64,000 nucleotides of DNA from the NCBI RefSeq assembly GCF_031834615.1, contig NZ_CP115543.1:3111001-3175000 (forward strand), given 5' to 3'. The DNA is from Stenotrophomonas aracearum. GTDB taxonomy: Bacteria; Pseudomonadota; Gammaproteobacteria; Xanthomonadales; Xanthomonadaceae. The translations under genes and the position numbers were made by a program. This document shows positions 49,906 to 59,028 of this stretch, in pieces; the first letter of the stretch is position 1, and the number at the start of each line of letters is the position of its first letter. The notes beneath the pieces are model-generated. The model was not told the DNA's origin. It searched no databases and saw only the letters and a list, made by a program, of their open reading frames with translations.

Positions 49906-50445
49906 TCAGATCAGCGGTGCCGGGGTTGCCGGCAGGGCGACCGGTGCAGCCTTCTTCTTGCGGACCGCCGGCTTGCGCTTGGCGACCTTCTTCACTGCCT
50001 TCTTGGCCGAAGCCTTCTTGGCGGCCGGCTTGCGCGCGGTGGCCTTCTTGGCGGTGGCCTTCTTGGCGACCTTGCGGACGGCCTTTTTGGCGGTCTTCTT
50101 GGCAGCGGCCTTCTTGGCTACCTTGCGGACGGCCTTCTTGGCGGTCTTCTTGGCAGCCGCCTTCTTGGCTACCTTGCGGACGGCCTTCTTGGCGGTCTTC
50201 TTCACTGCCTTCTTGGCGGTCTTCTTGGCGGCGGCCTTCTTGGCGACCTTGCGGACCGCCTTCTTTGCCGTCTTCTTCACTGCCTTGCGGGCAGTCGCCT
50301 TCTTGGCTGCCTTCTTTACCGTCTTCTTGGCAGCCGCCTTCTTGGCTACCTTCTTCACGGCCTTCTTGGCAGCCGCCTTCTTGGCGACCTTCTTTACGGC
50401 CTTTTTGGCGGCCGGCTTTTTCTTCGCAGCTTTCTTGGTTGCCAT
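49906..50445 (-). CDS. Lysine/alanine-rich histone H1-like protein
   Basis: 179 residues made almost only of Lys, Ala, Val and Thr in a tandem pattern (KKAVKKVAKKAAA, KKTAKKAVRKVAKKAA), like bacterial H1-like proteins and AlgP-type regulators. It should be strongly basic, largely unstructured and DNA/RNA binding. The tail VALPATPAPLI is neutral. The repeats are encoded by near-identical DNA, so repeat number may vary between strains. GAGGAGCC before ATG 50445 is a good SD. It has its own promoter and terminator, with a leader of about 280 nt. Confidence 0.92.
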   Translation of the reverse strand: MATKKAAKKKPAAKKAVKKVAKKAAAKKAVKKVAKKAAAKKTVKKAAKKATARKAVKKTAKKAVRKVAKKAAAKKTAKKAVKKTAKKAVRKVAKKAAAKKTAKKAVRKVAKKAAAKKTAKKAVRKVAKKATAKKATARKPAAKKASAKKAVKKVAKRKPAVRKKKAAPVALPATPAPLI

Positions 50446-50734
50446 GGGATTGGCTCCTCGTCAGTGATCTATGGAGTTGAAACGCCCAGGTAAAACAAAC
50501 CCGCCATTACAGCGTTGCGGGGACCGCCGTCGCGTCATGCGCGTCGTGACGGATACGGGGATACCGACCAGGAACTGCCAGGCAGGTATCGAAGGTGGGG
50601 GTGACCTTGCATTTCACCGGAGGAAGCGAACCCGACTCCACCGTCCTCGGACGCGCGGTGGATGTTCTGGTTGTGCTTCGCGACTGGATGTCGATTCGGT
50701 TGGCTCGTTTCGCAGGCAAGGTCTGCTGAGGCGA

Positions 50735-50763
50735 AACCTAATCACGCTTTTTTTGACTGTCAA
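50735..50763 (-). promoter_or_regulatory. Probable promoter of the histone-like gene
   Basis: −35 TTGACA (50763–50758), 17-bp spacer including a run of seven A, −10 TAGGTT (50740–50735), minus strand. Predicted start about 50728, leaving a ~280-nt untranslated leader. Confidence 0.65.
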
Positions 50764-51127
50764 CAACCCCCGCGAAAAAATTTCACATGGCGGGGGGCCG
50801 ACGCGCCCGCGCGCCACCCTCTGCAGGCGCCCGTCGGGACCGTGTCGAACCGACTCGAACCGACGCGCGCGTCAGGATCTTCGTCAATGCGTTGAAAGAA
50901 AAACACTTAAAAGAAGCACTTTCGCTTCAACGCCCTGCATGCAGCACGCGCCAACGCCACGCCGCGACGCGGATGCCATCGAACGCGCAAGCGCTTCCCG
51001 CACGGCGCCAAAACGGGGGCGAAAACTTTTCACATCCGGCAACGCTTTTTGCGTCCGGATTCGCGCAACTGCGCAAACTTTTGGCGGCCACCGGGCACCG
51101 CCTTCTTGCCGGTTACGTGCATCGGCC
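50764..51127. other. Intergenic stretch without recognised gene
   Basis: About 360 bp between the promoter of the histone-like gene and the gcvH terminator. It includes an AT-rich run (AAAGAAAAACACTTAAAAG, near 50897) unlike the genome average and several short G/C palindromes. The open frames crossing it show no protein-like composition. I recognise no RNA family; a small RNA or more promoter elements are possible. Confidence 0.4.
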
Positions 51128-51158
51128 AAAAAAAAACGGCCGCACCAGGCGGCCGTTT
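51128..51158 (-). terminator. Rho-independent terminator of the gcv genes
   Basis: Minus strand AAACGGCCGC–N5–GCGGCCGTTT continuing into a T-run, 20 bp after the gcvH stop. Confidence 0.95.
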
Positions 51159-51178
51159 CTGTTCCGGGAAGACGCGGA

Positions 51179-51574
51179 TCAGTTGTCCTCGTCGTCCAGG
51201 CCTTCGGCGTAGTCGTCCGGTTCCAGCAGGTCGTTCAACTCGTCCTTGTTGGACAGCTCGACCACGAACATCCAGCCGTCGCCGTAGGCGTCTTCGTTGA
51301 TGGTTTCCGGCTTGTCGGCCAGGGCGCTGTTGACCTCGACCACCTTGCCGGAGACCGGGCTGTACACGTCCGAGGCAGCCTTGACCGACTCGACCACCGC
51401 GATCTGCTCGCCGGCCTTGGCATCGGCGCCGACTTCGGGAAGCTCGACGTAGACCAGGTCGCCGAGCAGGCCCTGGGCATGGTCGGAAATGCCGACGGTG
51501 ACGCGGCCGTTGCCTTCAACGCGCGCCCACTCGTGGGACTTGAGGAATTTGAGGTCGCCGGGGATCTCGCTCAT
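51179..51574 (-). CDS. gcvH: Glycine cleavage system H protein
   Basis: 131 residues, normal length. Carries the aminomethyl group between GcvP, GcvT and GcvL on a lipoyl-lysine, here Lys in [17 protein letters not shown] (about residue 65). N-terminal [12 protein letters not shown] and [12 protein letters not shown] are typical. It follows gcvT by 66 bp on the same strand and ends the unit; gcvP is not in the window. Confidence 0.97.
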   Translation of the reverse strand: MSEIPGDLKFLKSHEWARVEGNGRVTVGISDHAQGLLGDLVYVELPEVGADAKAGEQIAVVESVKAASDVYSPVSGKVVEVNSALADKPETINEDAYGDGWMFVVELSNKDELNDLLEPDDYAEGLDDEDN

Positions 51575-51640
51575 GGGACTGCTCCGAAGATTTACAGGGG
51601 GTCAGGAAAACGCGGGTAGTGTAACCGGATGGAACGCAGC

Positions 51641-52753
51641 TCAGCCTTCGCCGAGAACGCCGGGCTGCGCCTGGCCTTCGCGTACGAACGGGAACTTGAC
51701 CACGCGCACCGGCACCTGCCGGCCGCGGATGTCCACGTGCACCTGGCCGAGTTCGCCGGCCGGCACACGTGCGAAGGCGATGCCCTTGCCGAGGGTCGGC
51801 GAGAATGTACCGGACAGGATCTCGCCGCTGCCGCTGGCGGTGTTCACTGCCTGGCCGTGGCGCAGCACGCCCTTCTCGTCCATCACCAGGCCGATCATCT
51901 GGCGCGCGTCGCCGGCGGCCTTCTGCGCTTCGAGCACGTCGCGGCCGATGAAGTCGCGGCCTTCGTCCAGCGCCACCGTCCAGGCCAGCGCGGCTTCGAA
52001 CGGGCTGATCGCCTCGTCCATGTCCTGGCCATACAGATTCATGCCGGCTTCCAGGCGCAGCGTGTCGCGCGCGCCCAGACCGGCAGGACGTACGCCGGCG
52101 CCGGCCAGTGCATTCCAGAACGCGACCACCTGGTCCTGTGCGACCAGGATCTCGAAACCGTCCTCGCCGGTATACCCGGTGCGCGCGACGAACAGCGGCG
52201 CGCCGCTGGTTGCAGTGGCCTCGAGCGCGGCGAAGCGGCCCAGCTTCTGCAGCGCGGCGCGGTCGCTCTCGGCAACCAGGCCGATCACCTTCTCGCGCGC
52301 GGTCGGGCCCTGCACGGCGATGATCGCCAGGTCTTCGCGCTCGGTGACCGCCACGTCGAAGGCCGCAGCCTGTTTGCGGATCCAGGCCAGGTCCTTCTCG
52401 CGGGTGGAGGCATTGACCACCATGCGGAAGAAGTCCTCACCCAGGTAATAGACGATCAGGTCGTCGATCACCCCGCCCTGCGCATTGAGCATGCACGAGT
52501 ACAGCGCCTTGCCCGGGACCTTGAGCTTGTCCACCGAGTTGGCCAGCAGGCGGCGCAGGAACGCACGCACCTTCTCGCCGCGCAGGTCGACCACGGTCAT
52601 GTGGCTGACGTCGAACATGCCGGCGTCGGCACGCACCAGGTGGTGCTCGTCCAGCTGCGAGCCGTAGTGGATGGGCATGTCCCAACCGCCGAAATCGACC
52701 ATCTTGGCGCCGAGCGCGCGGTGGGTATCGTTGAGAAGCGTTTTCTGGGTCAT
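51641..52753 (-). CDS. gcvT: Glycine cleavage system T protein (aminomethyltransferase)
   Basis: 370 residues. Transfers the methylene group to tetrahydrofolate and frees ammonia. Seen: [46 protein letters not shown] with the folate-site residues, [16 protein letters not shown] and the C-terminal GCV_T domain. ATG 52753; a longer frame upstream has no similarity. No glycine-riboswitch-like sequence is seen in the ~115 bp upstream. Confidence 0.97.
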   Translation of the reverse strand: MTQKTLLNDTHRALGAKMVDFGGWDMPIHYGSQLDEHHLVRADAGMFDVSHMTVVDLRGEKVRAFLRRLLANSVDKLKVPGKALYSCMLNAQGGVIDDLIVYYLGEDFFRMVVNASTREKDLAWIRKQAAAFDVAVTEREDLAIIAVQGPTAREKVIGLVAESDRAALQKLGRFAALEATATSGAPLFVARTGYTGEDGFEILVAQDQVVAFWNALAGAGVRPAGLGARDTLRLEAGMNLYGQDMDEAISPFEAALAWTVALDEGRDFIGRDVLEAQKAAGDARQMIGLVMDEKGVLRHGQAVNTASGSGEILSGTFSPTLGKGIAFARVPAGELGQVHVDIRGRQVPVRVVKFPFVREGQAQPGVLGEG

Positions 52754-52842
52754 GACCACAATCCGGGGGATCGAAAAAAACCGGCCTTCATTATCCCAGA
52801 ACCGCCCCGTCAACGCCTGCGGCGGTGCGCAATGCTGACGCG

Positions 52843-52864
52843 CAGCCACTGGGCGTGGCTCTAC
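52843..52864 (-). repeat. SMAG unit
   Basis: Minus strand GTAGAGCCACGCCCAGTGGCTG, a GTAG-headed palindrome in the gap between nfeD and gcvT. Confidence 0.7.
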
Positions 52865-52868
52865 CGGA

Positions 52869-53300
52869 TCAGACCTGCTGCACTTTCAACGTCATGCCGT
52901 CCACGGCTACCACCCGCACCGGAGTGCCGGCGGGCAGGTCGGGGCCGGCCACCATCCAGAACGCATCATCGACCTTGGCGCGGCCAACGCCGGCCACGAT
53001 CGGCTGGTCCAGCGCCACCACCCGCCCGATCAGCTGCTCGGCGCGCCGGTTCAACAACGGCGCGTCGGTCTCGCGCGCACGCGTGCGCCCCCACTGCCGG
53101 TAGCACTGGATCGAGACCACGCTGAGCAGCACGAACGCCACCACCTGCCACAGCAGCGGGATGTCGGCGAACACGGCCACCAGCACGAACACGGCCGCCG
53201 CGCCGATCCCGATCCAGAGCATGAACGCGCCCGGCGCCAGGGCCTCGGCGGCGAACAGCACCAGCGCCAGTGCCCCCCACGCGACCACTTCCCAGCGCAT
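52869..53300 (-). CDS. NfeD-family membrane protein
   Basis: 143 residues: helices at the N-terminus ([54 protein letters not shown]) followed by a C-terminal OB-fold ([23 protein letters not shown] … [16 protein letters not shown]). NfeD proteins work with SPFH proteins; here the SPFH gene lies 1 bp upstream, so they form the usual operon. Probable role: membrane-microdomain partner. A short type without the ClpP-like protease domain. Confidence 0.94.
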   Translation of the reverse strand: MRWEVVAWGALALVLFAAEALAPGAFMLWIGIGAAAVFVLVAVFADIPLLWQVVAFVLLSVVSIQCYRQWGRTRARETDAPLLNRRAEQLIGRVVALDQPIVAGVGRAKVDDAFWMVAGPDLPAGTPVRVVAVDGMTLKVQQV

Positions 53301-53301
53301 C

Positions 53302-54264
53302 TCAGCCTCCGATGCGCGGCGGCACCGCGCGGGTGGTCTTCTTTTCTTCCTGCCTGGCGAACGCTTCCTTGGCCAGTTCCGCCACGCCGGCGATGGAGCC
53401 GATCACGCCGCTGGCTTCCATCGGCATCAGCACCAGCTTCTGGTTCGGCGAGGTCGCCAGTTCCTTGAACGCTTCCACGTACTTCTGCGCGATGAAGTAG
53501 TTGATGGCCTGCACGTCGCCACTGGCGATCGCCTCGGACACCACCTGGGTGGCCTTGGCTTCTGCTTCGGCCAGGCGCTCGCGCGCTTCGGCGTCGCGGA
53601 ACGCGGCTTCCTTGCGCCCTTCGGCCTCCAGCACGGCGGCCTGCTTCTCGCCATCGGCGCGCAGGATCTCGGACTGGCGCGAGCCTTCGGCTTCGAGGAT
53701 CTGCGCGCGCTTTTCACGCTCGGCCTTCATCTGCCGGGCCATCGCGTCGAGCAAGTCGCGCGGCGGCTGGATGTCGCGGATCTCGATGCGGTTGACCTTC
53801 ACCCCCCACGGATTGGTGGCATGGTCGACCACGCTCAGCAGCTGGGCGTTGATCACCTCACGCTGGCTCAGCGATTCGTCCAGGTCCATCGAGCCGATCA
53901 CGGTACGGATGTTGGTCTGCACCAGCGCAATCATCGCCACTTCCAGGTTGGCGACCTCGTAGGCGGCCTTGGACGCGTCCAGCACCTGGAAGAACACCAC
54001 GCCGTCCACGCGCACCGCGGCGTTGTCCTTGGTGATGACTTCCTGGCTGGGCACGTCCAGCACCTGCTCCATCATGTTCACCTTGCGGCCGACCCCGTAC
54101 ACGATCGGGATCAGGAAGTGCAGGCCGGGGGTCATGGTGTGGGTGTAGCGGCCGAAGCGCTCGACCGTCCACTCGTAACCCTGCGGGACCATGCGCACGG
54201 CCTTGAACAGGATCACCACGGCCACGAAGGCGAGGATCAGCGAGAAAAACACGGTTGGAAACAT
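53302..54264 (-). CDS. SPFH/stomatin-like membrane protein (QmcA type)
   Basis: 320 residues. One N-terminal helix (TVFFSLILAFVAVVILFKAV), then SPFH/Band-7 domain (VPQGYEWTVERFGRYTHTM, WGVKVNRIEIRDIQPP) and a long Ala/Glu-rich coiled coil (RQSEILRADGEKQAAVLEAE). These form oligomeric scaffolds in the inner membrane and act with NfeD. ATG 54264 has a very good SD (AAGGAG). The open frame reaching back to 54921 is a shadow of mazG. Confidence 0.95.
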   Translation of the reverse strand: MFPTVFFSLILAFVAVVILFKAVRMVPQGYEWTVERFGRYTHTMTPGLHFLIPIVYGVGRKVNMMEQVLDVPSQEVITKDNAAVRVDGVVFFQVLDASKAAYEVANLEVAMIALVQTNIRTVIGSMDLDESLSQREVINAQLLSVVDHATNPWGVKVNRIEIRDIQPPRDLLDAMARQMKAEREKRAQILEAEGSRQSEILRADGEKQAAVLEAEGRKEAAFRDAEARERLAEAEAKATQVVSEAIASGDVQAINYFIAQKYVEAFKELATSPNQKLVLMPMEASGVIGSIAGVAELAKEAFARQEEKKTTRAVPPRIGG

Positions 54265-54323
54265 GGGGTACTCCTTTCCCGGACGTAACCCCGAATATAC
54301 CGCCGATCGTGGCCCCCGCTTGC

Positions 54324-54647
54324 CTAGGTTGCGCGCGGCGCGAACATGATCACCGCCATGCCGGCCAGGCACAGCCCGACCCCGAGCAGATCCCAGCGGC
54401 TGGGCCGGATCCCGTCCACCACCCACAGCCAGGCCAGCGCGGTGCCAATGTAGACACCCCCATAGGCGGCGTACACGCGCCCGCTGGCGGCTGGGTGCAG
54501 GGTCAGCAGCCAGGCGAACAGGGCCAGGCTGGCGGCCGCCGGCAGCAGCAGCCACGCGCTGCCATCGCGTCGCAGCCACAGCCAGGGCAGGTAGCAGCCG
54601 ACGATCTCGGCCACGGCGGTCAGCACGAACAGCAGGAACGTGTTCAC
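54324..54647 (-). CDS. ynfA: YnfA/UPF0060 family small membrane protein
   Basis: 107 residues, four membrane helices, like E. coli YnfA (108 residues). [39 protein letters not shown] and [19 protein letters not shown] are typical. A drug-transporter role has been suggested for the SMR-like family; not proven. GTG 54647 overlaps the mazG stop (GTGA), so it is coupled to mazG. Confidence 0.93.
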   Translation of the reverse strand: MNTFLLFVLTAVAEIVGCYLPWLWLRRDGSAWLLLPAAASLALFAWLLTLHPAASGRVYAAYGGVYIGTALAWLWVVDGIRPSRWDLLGVGLCLAGMAVIMFAPRAT

Positions 54648-55456
54648 GAGGCCGCTTCGCCGGCCTTGGCCTGCTCCCACAGCTGTTCCTGCGCCTGCAG
54701 GTCGAGCTCGGCCATGGCCTGGCCGTTGGCGGCGGCCTGCGCTTCCATCGCGCGGAAGCGGCGTTCGAACTTGTGGTTGGCGTGGCGCAGCGCCGCGCCG
54801 ACGTCCACCTTCGCGTGACGGGCCAGGTTGGCGCAGACGAACAGCAGGTCGCCCAGTTCCTCCTGCAGCCGGGCCTGGTTGTCCTCGACCGGGCCGCGCG
54901 CGAATTCGGCGGCCACTTCATCCAGTTCCTCGCGCACCTTGTCCAGCACCGGCGCCGGGCCCGGCCAGTCGAAACCGACCCGCGCCGCGCGCGCCTGCAG
55001 CTTCACCGCACGCTGCCATTCGGGCAGCCCGCGCGAGATCCCGGCCAGCGCGGAGTGGTCGGCGTCGCCCTTGGCGGCACGTTCGGCGCGCTTGATCGCT
55101 TCCCAGTTGGTGTTGACGTCTTCGGCACCATCGACCTGCACCTGCGCAAACACGTGCGGGTGCCGGCGGGTCATCTTGTCGCTGATCGCGCGGGCCACCT
55201 CGGCGAACCCGAACGCGCCCTGCTCGCTGGCCATCTGCGCATGGAACACCACCTGCAGCAGCAGGTCGCCCAGTTCGTCGCAGAGATCGTCCATATCGCC
55301 GCGGTCGATCGCGTCGGCCACTTCGTAGGCTTCTTCGATGGTGTACGGGGCAATGCTGGCGAAATCCTGCTGCAGGTCCCATGGGCAACCGTCGCGCGGA
55401 TCGCGCAGGCGCGCCATGATGCCCAGCAGGCGGTCCAGTTCGGCAGGTGCGGACAT
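54644..55456 (-). CDS. mazG: Nucleoside triphosphate pyrophosphohydrolase
   Basis: 270 residues with two MazG domains. Removes pyrophosphate from (non-canonical) NTPs. First domain: [40 protein letters not shown]; second: [11 protein letters not shown] and [18 protein letters not shown], with the metal-binding EExxE and ExxD helices. ATG 55456. It lies in the run nudE–cysQ–mazG–ynfA, all on the minus strand with short spacings; a house-cleaning nucleotide theme joins the first three. Confidence 0.95.
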   Translation of the reverse strand: MSAPAELDRLLGIMARLRDPRDGCPWDLQQDFASIAPYTIEEAYEVADAIDRGDMDDLCDELGDLLLQVVFHAQMASEQGAFGFAEVARAISDKMTRRHPHVFAQVQVDGAEDVNTNWEAIKRAERAAKGDADHSALAGISRGLPEWQRAVKLQARAARVGFDWPGPAPVLDKVREELDEVAAEFARGPVEDNQARLQEELGDLLFVCANLARHAKVDVGAALRHANHKFERRFRAMEAQAAANGQAMAELDLQAQEQLWEQAKAGEAAS

Positions 55457-55467
55457 CGGTGCTCCGG

Positions 55468-56271
55468 TCAGTCGGGAAGCCAGGTGCGCCACGGCAGGCG
55501 GGTGTCGCCCAGGGCGATGAAGTCGCCGTTCAACAGGGTTTCGCGGCGGTTGTAGCGGAACGGCTTGCCGGTGGCGGCCGAGAGCACCGCACCGCCGGCG
55601 GCATGCAGCACGCACTGGCCGGCGGCGGTGTCCCACTCGGCGGTCGGGCCCAGCCGCGGGTAGACGTCCAGGGTGCCTTCGGCGAGCCGGCAGAATTTCA
55701 GCGATGAGCCCTGCGCGACCACCTCGATCTCGCCCATGCGGTCCAGCAGCGCTTGGGTCTGTTCGCTGCGGTGCGAGCGGCTGGCGGCGACCTGCAGCGG
55801 CGGCAGCGCCGGGGTGCGGGTGCGCAGCACCGAGTCGTGCAGGCCGTCGCGGCGGTAGGCCAGTTCGCCACGCATGGCGTGCCAGGCGACGCCGCTGACC
55901 GGCGCCAGGACCACGCCGAATGCGGGCGCGCCCTGGTAGATCAGCGCGATGTTGACGCTGAACTCGTCGTTGCGCTTGACGAACTCGCGGGTGCCGTCGA
56001 GCGGATCGACCAGCCAGTAGGCGCCCCAGTGGCGGCGCACTTCCCACGGCACCTGCGCCGATTCCTCGGAGAGGATCGGCAGGTCCGGGGTCAGCTGTCC
56101 AAGGCCACGCAGGATCACCTGGTTGGCGGCCAGGTCGGCCGCGGTCACCGGGCTGCGGTCGGACTTGATCTCCACGTCGAACGGACTGGCATACACCTCG
56201 CGGATCGCCGCGGCGGCGTCCTGGGCGATGGCGATCACCGTTTCGCGCAACGCGGTGGTGAGTTTGATCAT
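55468..56271 (-). CDS. cysQ: 3'(2'),5'-bisphosphate nucleotidase
   Basis: 267 residues. Hydrolyses PAP, the by-product of sulfate assimilation, to AMP. Inositol-monophosphatase-like fold with the metal-binding motifs PILSEESAQVP, WLVDPLDGTREFVKRNDEFSV and, near the end, GPTAEWDTAAGQCVLHAAGG. ATG 56271 overlaps the nudE stop by 4 bp. Confidence 0.95.
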   Translation of the reverse strand: MIKLTTALRETVIAIAQDAAAAIREVYASPFDVEIKSDRSPVTAADLAANQVILRGLGQLTPDLPILSEESAQVPWEVRRHWGAYWLVDPLDGTREFVKRNDEFSVNIALIYQGAPAFGVVLAPVSGVAWHAMRGELAYRRDGLHDSVLRTRTPALPPLQVAASRSHRSEQTQALLDRMGEIEVVAQGSSLKFCRLAEGTLDVYPRLGPTAEWDTAAGQCVLHAAGGAVLSAATGKPFRYNRRETLLNGDFIALGDTRLPWRTWLPD

Positions 56272-56816
56272 TCCCTGCGTTCCAGCCACTGCCGGGCGAT
56301 GAACAGCGCGGCCAGCGAGCGGCCTTCGGAGAAGTCCTCGCGCAGCATCAGCTGGTCCAGTTCGGCCAGTTTCCACGGCACCACTTCCAGCTCTTCGGGT
56401 TCGTCGCCGACCAGGCGCTCCGGGTACAGGTCGCGCGCCACCACCAGGTACGACAGGTGGCTCATGTAGGTCGGGGCCAGGGTCATCGCGCGCAGCACGT
56501 CGACCCGCCGCGCGCCGTAGCCGGCTTCTTCCTTCAGTTCGCGGTCGGCGGCCTGCTCCGGGGTTTCGCCGGCGTCGATGCGGCCCTTGACCAGGCCCAG
56601 CTCGTAGCGGTGCACGCCGGCAGCGTATTCACGCACCAGCAACACGGTCTCGTCGTCCAGCATCGGCACCACCACCACCGCCCCATGGCCGCGGCTGACC
56701 AGGCGTTCGAAACGGCGGCGTTCGCCGTTGGAGAACTCCAGGTCCAGGTGCTGGCGCTGGAACGGGCCGCTTTCCTCGTCCGTGATCTGGTGGATGGTGG
56801 GCAGCGGACGGGTCAT
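56268..56816 (-). CDS. nudE: ADP compounds hydrolase (Nudix)
   Basis: 182 residues. Cleaves ADP-ribose, NADH, Ap3A-like compounds. The Nudix box is complete: GRIDAGETPEQAADREL directly followed by KEEAG. It continues with MTLAPTYMSHLSYLVVARDL, typical of the NudE group. Divergent from bioA over 62 bp. Confidence 0.95.
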   Translation of the reverse strand: MTRPLPTIHQITDEESGPFQRQHLDLEFSNGERRRFERLVSRGHGAVVVVPMLDDETVLLVREYAAGVHRYELGLVKGRIDAGETPEQAADRELKEEAGYGARRVDVLRAMTLAPTYMSHLSYLVVARDLYPERLVGDEPEELEVVPWKLAELDQLMLREDFSEGRSLAALFIARQWLERRE

Positions 56817-56878
56817 GCGAACTGGCTCTTGGAGATCGATAGAATGCAGGCAGGTGAAAACGTGTCCATGAGCCCGAA

Positions 56879-58270
56879 ATGCTAGCAGACCCAGCCCCCC
56901 TCACGCTGGCCGACCAGTGGCGGCAACGCGACCTGGCCGTGCTGTGGCACCCGTGCACGCAGATGCGCGAACACCCCGACACCTTGCCGCTGGTGCCGAT
57001 TGCACGGGGTGAAGGCCCGTGGTTGATCGATCACGACGGGCATCGTTACCTGGACGCGGTGAGCAGCTGGTGGACCAACCTGTTCGGCCACGCCGAACCG
57101 CGCATCGGCGCGGCCATCGCGCGCCAGGCCACCCAGCTGGAACAGGTAATGCTGGCCGGCTTCAGCCATGAACCGGCGGTGCAGCTGGCCGAACGGCTGC
57201 TGGCGATCGCGCCGCGCCAGGCCGGACGCGCGCCGTTGTCCAAGGTGTTCTACGCCGACAATGGCTCGGCCGGGGTCGAGGTCGCGCTGAAGATGGCCTT
57301 CCACTACTTCCGCAACCGCGGCGAACTGCACCGCACCCGCTTCGTGGCGCTGGAGAACGGCTACCACGGCGAAACCCTGGGGGCGTTGTCGGTGGGCGAC
57401 ATCCCGCTGTACCGCCGCGTGTACGCGCCGCTGCTGACCGAGGCGCTGTTCGCGCCCTCGCCGGACGCATACCTGGCCGAACCCGGGCAGAGCGCGGCGC
57501 AGCGCGCGCACGAGGCTGCCGATCGCCTGGCCGACCTGTTCGACCAGCACCCCGGCGAGATCTGCGCGGTGATCCTGGAGCCGCGCCTGCAGTGCGCCGG
57601 GGGCATGCGCATGCACGACCCGGTGTACCTGAAGCGTGCGCGCGAACTGTGCGACGCCAATGGTGCGTTCCTGATCGCCGACGAGATCGCCACCGGCTTC
57701 GGCCGCACCGGCACCCTGTTCGCCTGCGAACAGGCCGGGGTGATGCCGGACCTGCTGTGCCTGTCCAAGGGCCTCACCGGGGGCTTCCTGCCGCTCGCCG
57801 CGGTGCTGGCCACCCAGGCGCTGTACGACGCGTTCCTGGACGACAGCCGCGAGCGTGCGTTCCTGCACTCGCACAGCTACACCGGCAACCCGCTGGCCTG
57901 CGCGGCCGCGCTGGCGACACTGGACATCTTCGCCAGCGAGGACGTGATCGCGCGCAACCGCAGCACCGCCGAGGTGATGCGCCGGCTGGCCGCGCCGTTC
58001 ACCGATCACCCGCAGGTCGCCGACGTGCGCCAGGCCGGCATGGTCGTAGCGTTCGAGCTGACCCGCAACGGCGACAGGCGCACGCCCTTCCCTGCCGAAG
58101 CGCGGGTCGGGCTGCGCGCCTACAACGCAGCGCTGCGACGCGGCGTGGTGCTGCGCCCGCTCGGCAACGTGCTGTACTGGATGCCTCCCTACTGCGTGGA
58201 GGACGAACACCTGGACCTGCTGGCCCAGACCACCCTGGCTGCCATCGAGGAAGCTGTTGCATGCGCGTGA
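56879..58270 (+). CDS. bioA: Adenosylmethionine-8-amino-7-oxononanoate aminotransferase
   Basis: 463 residues. PLP enzyme making DAPA in biotin synthesis, using SAM as amino donor. N-terminal LWHPCTQMREH is a BioA mark. PLP lysine in LCLSKGLTGGFLPLAA; IADEIATGFGRTGTLFACE precedes it. C-terminus VLRPLGNVLYWMPPYC. No other bio gene is adjacent. The rsmE start lies 10 bp inside its 3' end. A TAGAAT-type −10 is visible in the 62-bp gap upstream. Confidence 0.95.
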   Translation: MLADPAPLTLADQWRQRDLAVLWHPCTQMREHPDTLPLVPIARGEGPWLIDHDGHRYLDAVSSWWTNLFGHAEPRIGAAIARQATQLEQVMLAGFSHEPAVQLAERLLAIAPRQAGRAPLSKVFYADNGSAGVEVALKMAFHYFRNRGELHRTRFVALENGYHGETLGALSVGDIPLYRRVYAPLLTEALFAPSPDAYLAEPGQSAAQRAHEAADRLADLFDQHPGEICAVILEPRLQCAGGMRMHDPVYLKRARELCDANGAFLIADEIATGFGRTGTLFACEQAGVMPDLLCLSKGLTGGFLPLAAVLATQALYDAFLDDSRERAFLHSHSYTGNPLACAAALATLDIFASEDVIARNRSTAEVMRRLAAPFTDHPQVADVRQAGMVVAFELTRNGDRRTPFPAEARVGLRAYNAALRRGVVLRPLGNVLYWMPPYCVEDEHLDLLAQTTLAAIEEAVACA

Positions 58271-58995
58271 CCCGTTCCTACGTCGATCTCCCGCTGGCCG
58301 TGGGCCAGACCGTGTCGTTGCCCGAAGAGGTGGCCAACCACCTGGTGCGGGTGATGCGCCTGCGCGAAGGCGAAGGCTGCGTGCTTTTCAACGGCGACGG
58401 CCACGATTACAGCGCCACGCTGGTGGAATCGGGCAAGCGCGAGGCGCGTGTACAGATCGTCTCGGCACAGGCCCTCGACAACGAGTCGGCGCTGTCGATC
58501 ACCCTGCTGCAGGGCATCGCCCGTGGCGAGAAGATGGACCTGATCCTGCAGAAGGCCACCGAACTGGGGGTGCAGGCGATCGTGCCGGTCAATGCGGAAC
58601 GCACCGAGGTGAAGCTCGATGCCGCGCGGGCGGAGAAGCGCCTGGCGCACTGGCGCAGCGTGGTCGTGTCGGCCTGCGGCCAGTCCGGTCGTGCCCGGGT
58701 GCCCACGGTGGCGCCGCCTCAGAACCTGCAGGAGGCCGCGCTGGCGATGCCGGCAGCGGCGTTGAAGCTGACCCTTGATCCGGTGGGCGAACACCGGCTG
58801 TCGACATTGTCGGCCGCGCCCGGCGGCGTGGTGATTGCGATCGGGCCGGAAGGCGGCTGGTCGCCGCGCGATCGGTTGGCGCTGCAGCAGGCCGGTTTCC
58901 AGGGGCTGCAGCTGGGGCCGCGGATCCTGCGTACGGAGACGGCGGGGTTGGCGGCGATTGCCGCGATCCAGGCGCGCTTGGGCGACCTGGGGTAG
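58261..58995 (+). CDS. rsmE: 16S rRNA (uracil1498-N3)-methyltransferase
   Basis: 244 residues, SPOUT fold. Signature motifs IAIGPEGGWSPRDRLAL and LGPRILRTETAGLAAIAA form the knot. N-terminal PUA-like part: HLVRVMRLREGEGCVLFNGD. Overlaps bioA by 10 bp. The stop codon TAG is the end of a GTAG repeat head, and the repeat with a T-run then serves as terminator. Confidence 0.96.
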   Translation: MRVTRSYVDLPLAVGQTVSLPEEVANHLVRVMRLREGEGCVLFNGDGHDYSATLVESGKREARVQIVSAQALDNESALSITLLQGIARGEKMDLILQKATELGVQAIVPVNAERTEVKLDAARAEKRLAHWRSVVVSACGQSGRARVPTVAPPQNLQEAALAMPAAALKLTLDPVGEHRLSTLSAAPGGVVIAIGPEGGWSPRDRLALQQAGFQGLQLGPRILRTETAGLAAIAAIQARLGDLG

Positions 58996-59028
58996 CAGCC
59001 ACGCAGGGCGTGGCTCTACCGGGTTTTT
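58992..59028 (+). repeat. SMAG palindrome acting as rsmE terminator
   Basis: GTAGCAGCCACGC–AGG–GCGTGGCTCTAC (58992–59019), a near-perfect hairpin followed by GGGTTTTT. It sits between convergent rsmE and the CheW-like gene and overlaps the rsmE stop codon. Confidence 0.85.

Noticed and set aside
49906..50445. CRISPR-like or satellite repeat
   Set aside because: The periodicity is that of a lysine/alanine-rich coding sequence with intact frame, SD and terminator; no spacers.
49958..50467. Plus-strand frame opposite the histone-like gene, Phe/Leu/Ala-rich and seemingly membrane-like
   Set aside because: Complement of Lys/Ala codons automatically gives Phe/Leu/Gly/Ala runs; no start signals.
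50471..51619. 382-codon plus-strand frame over the histone-gene leader and gcvH
   Set aside because: Crosses promoter, terminator and antisense of gcvH; composition is not protein-like.
52754..52868. Glycine riboswitch upstream of gcvT
   Set aside because: The gap is short, carries a GTAG repeat, and shows none of the conserved glycine-aptamer core.
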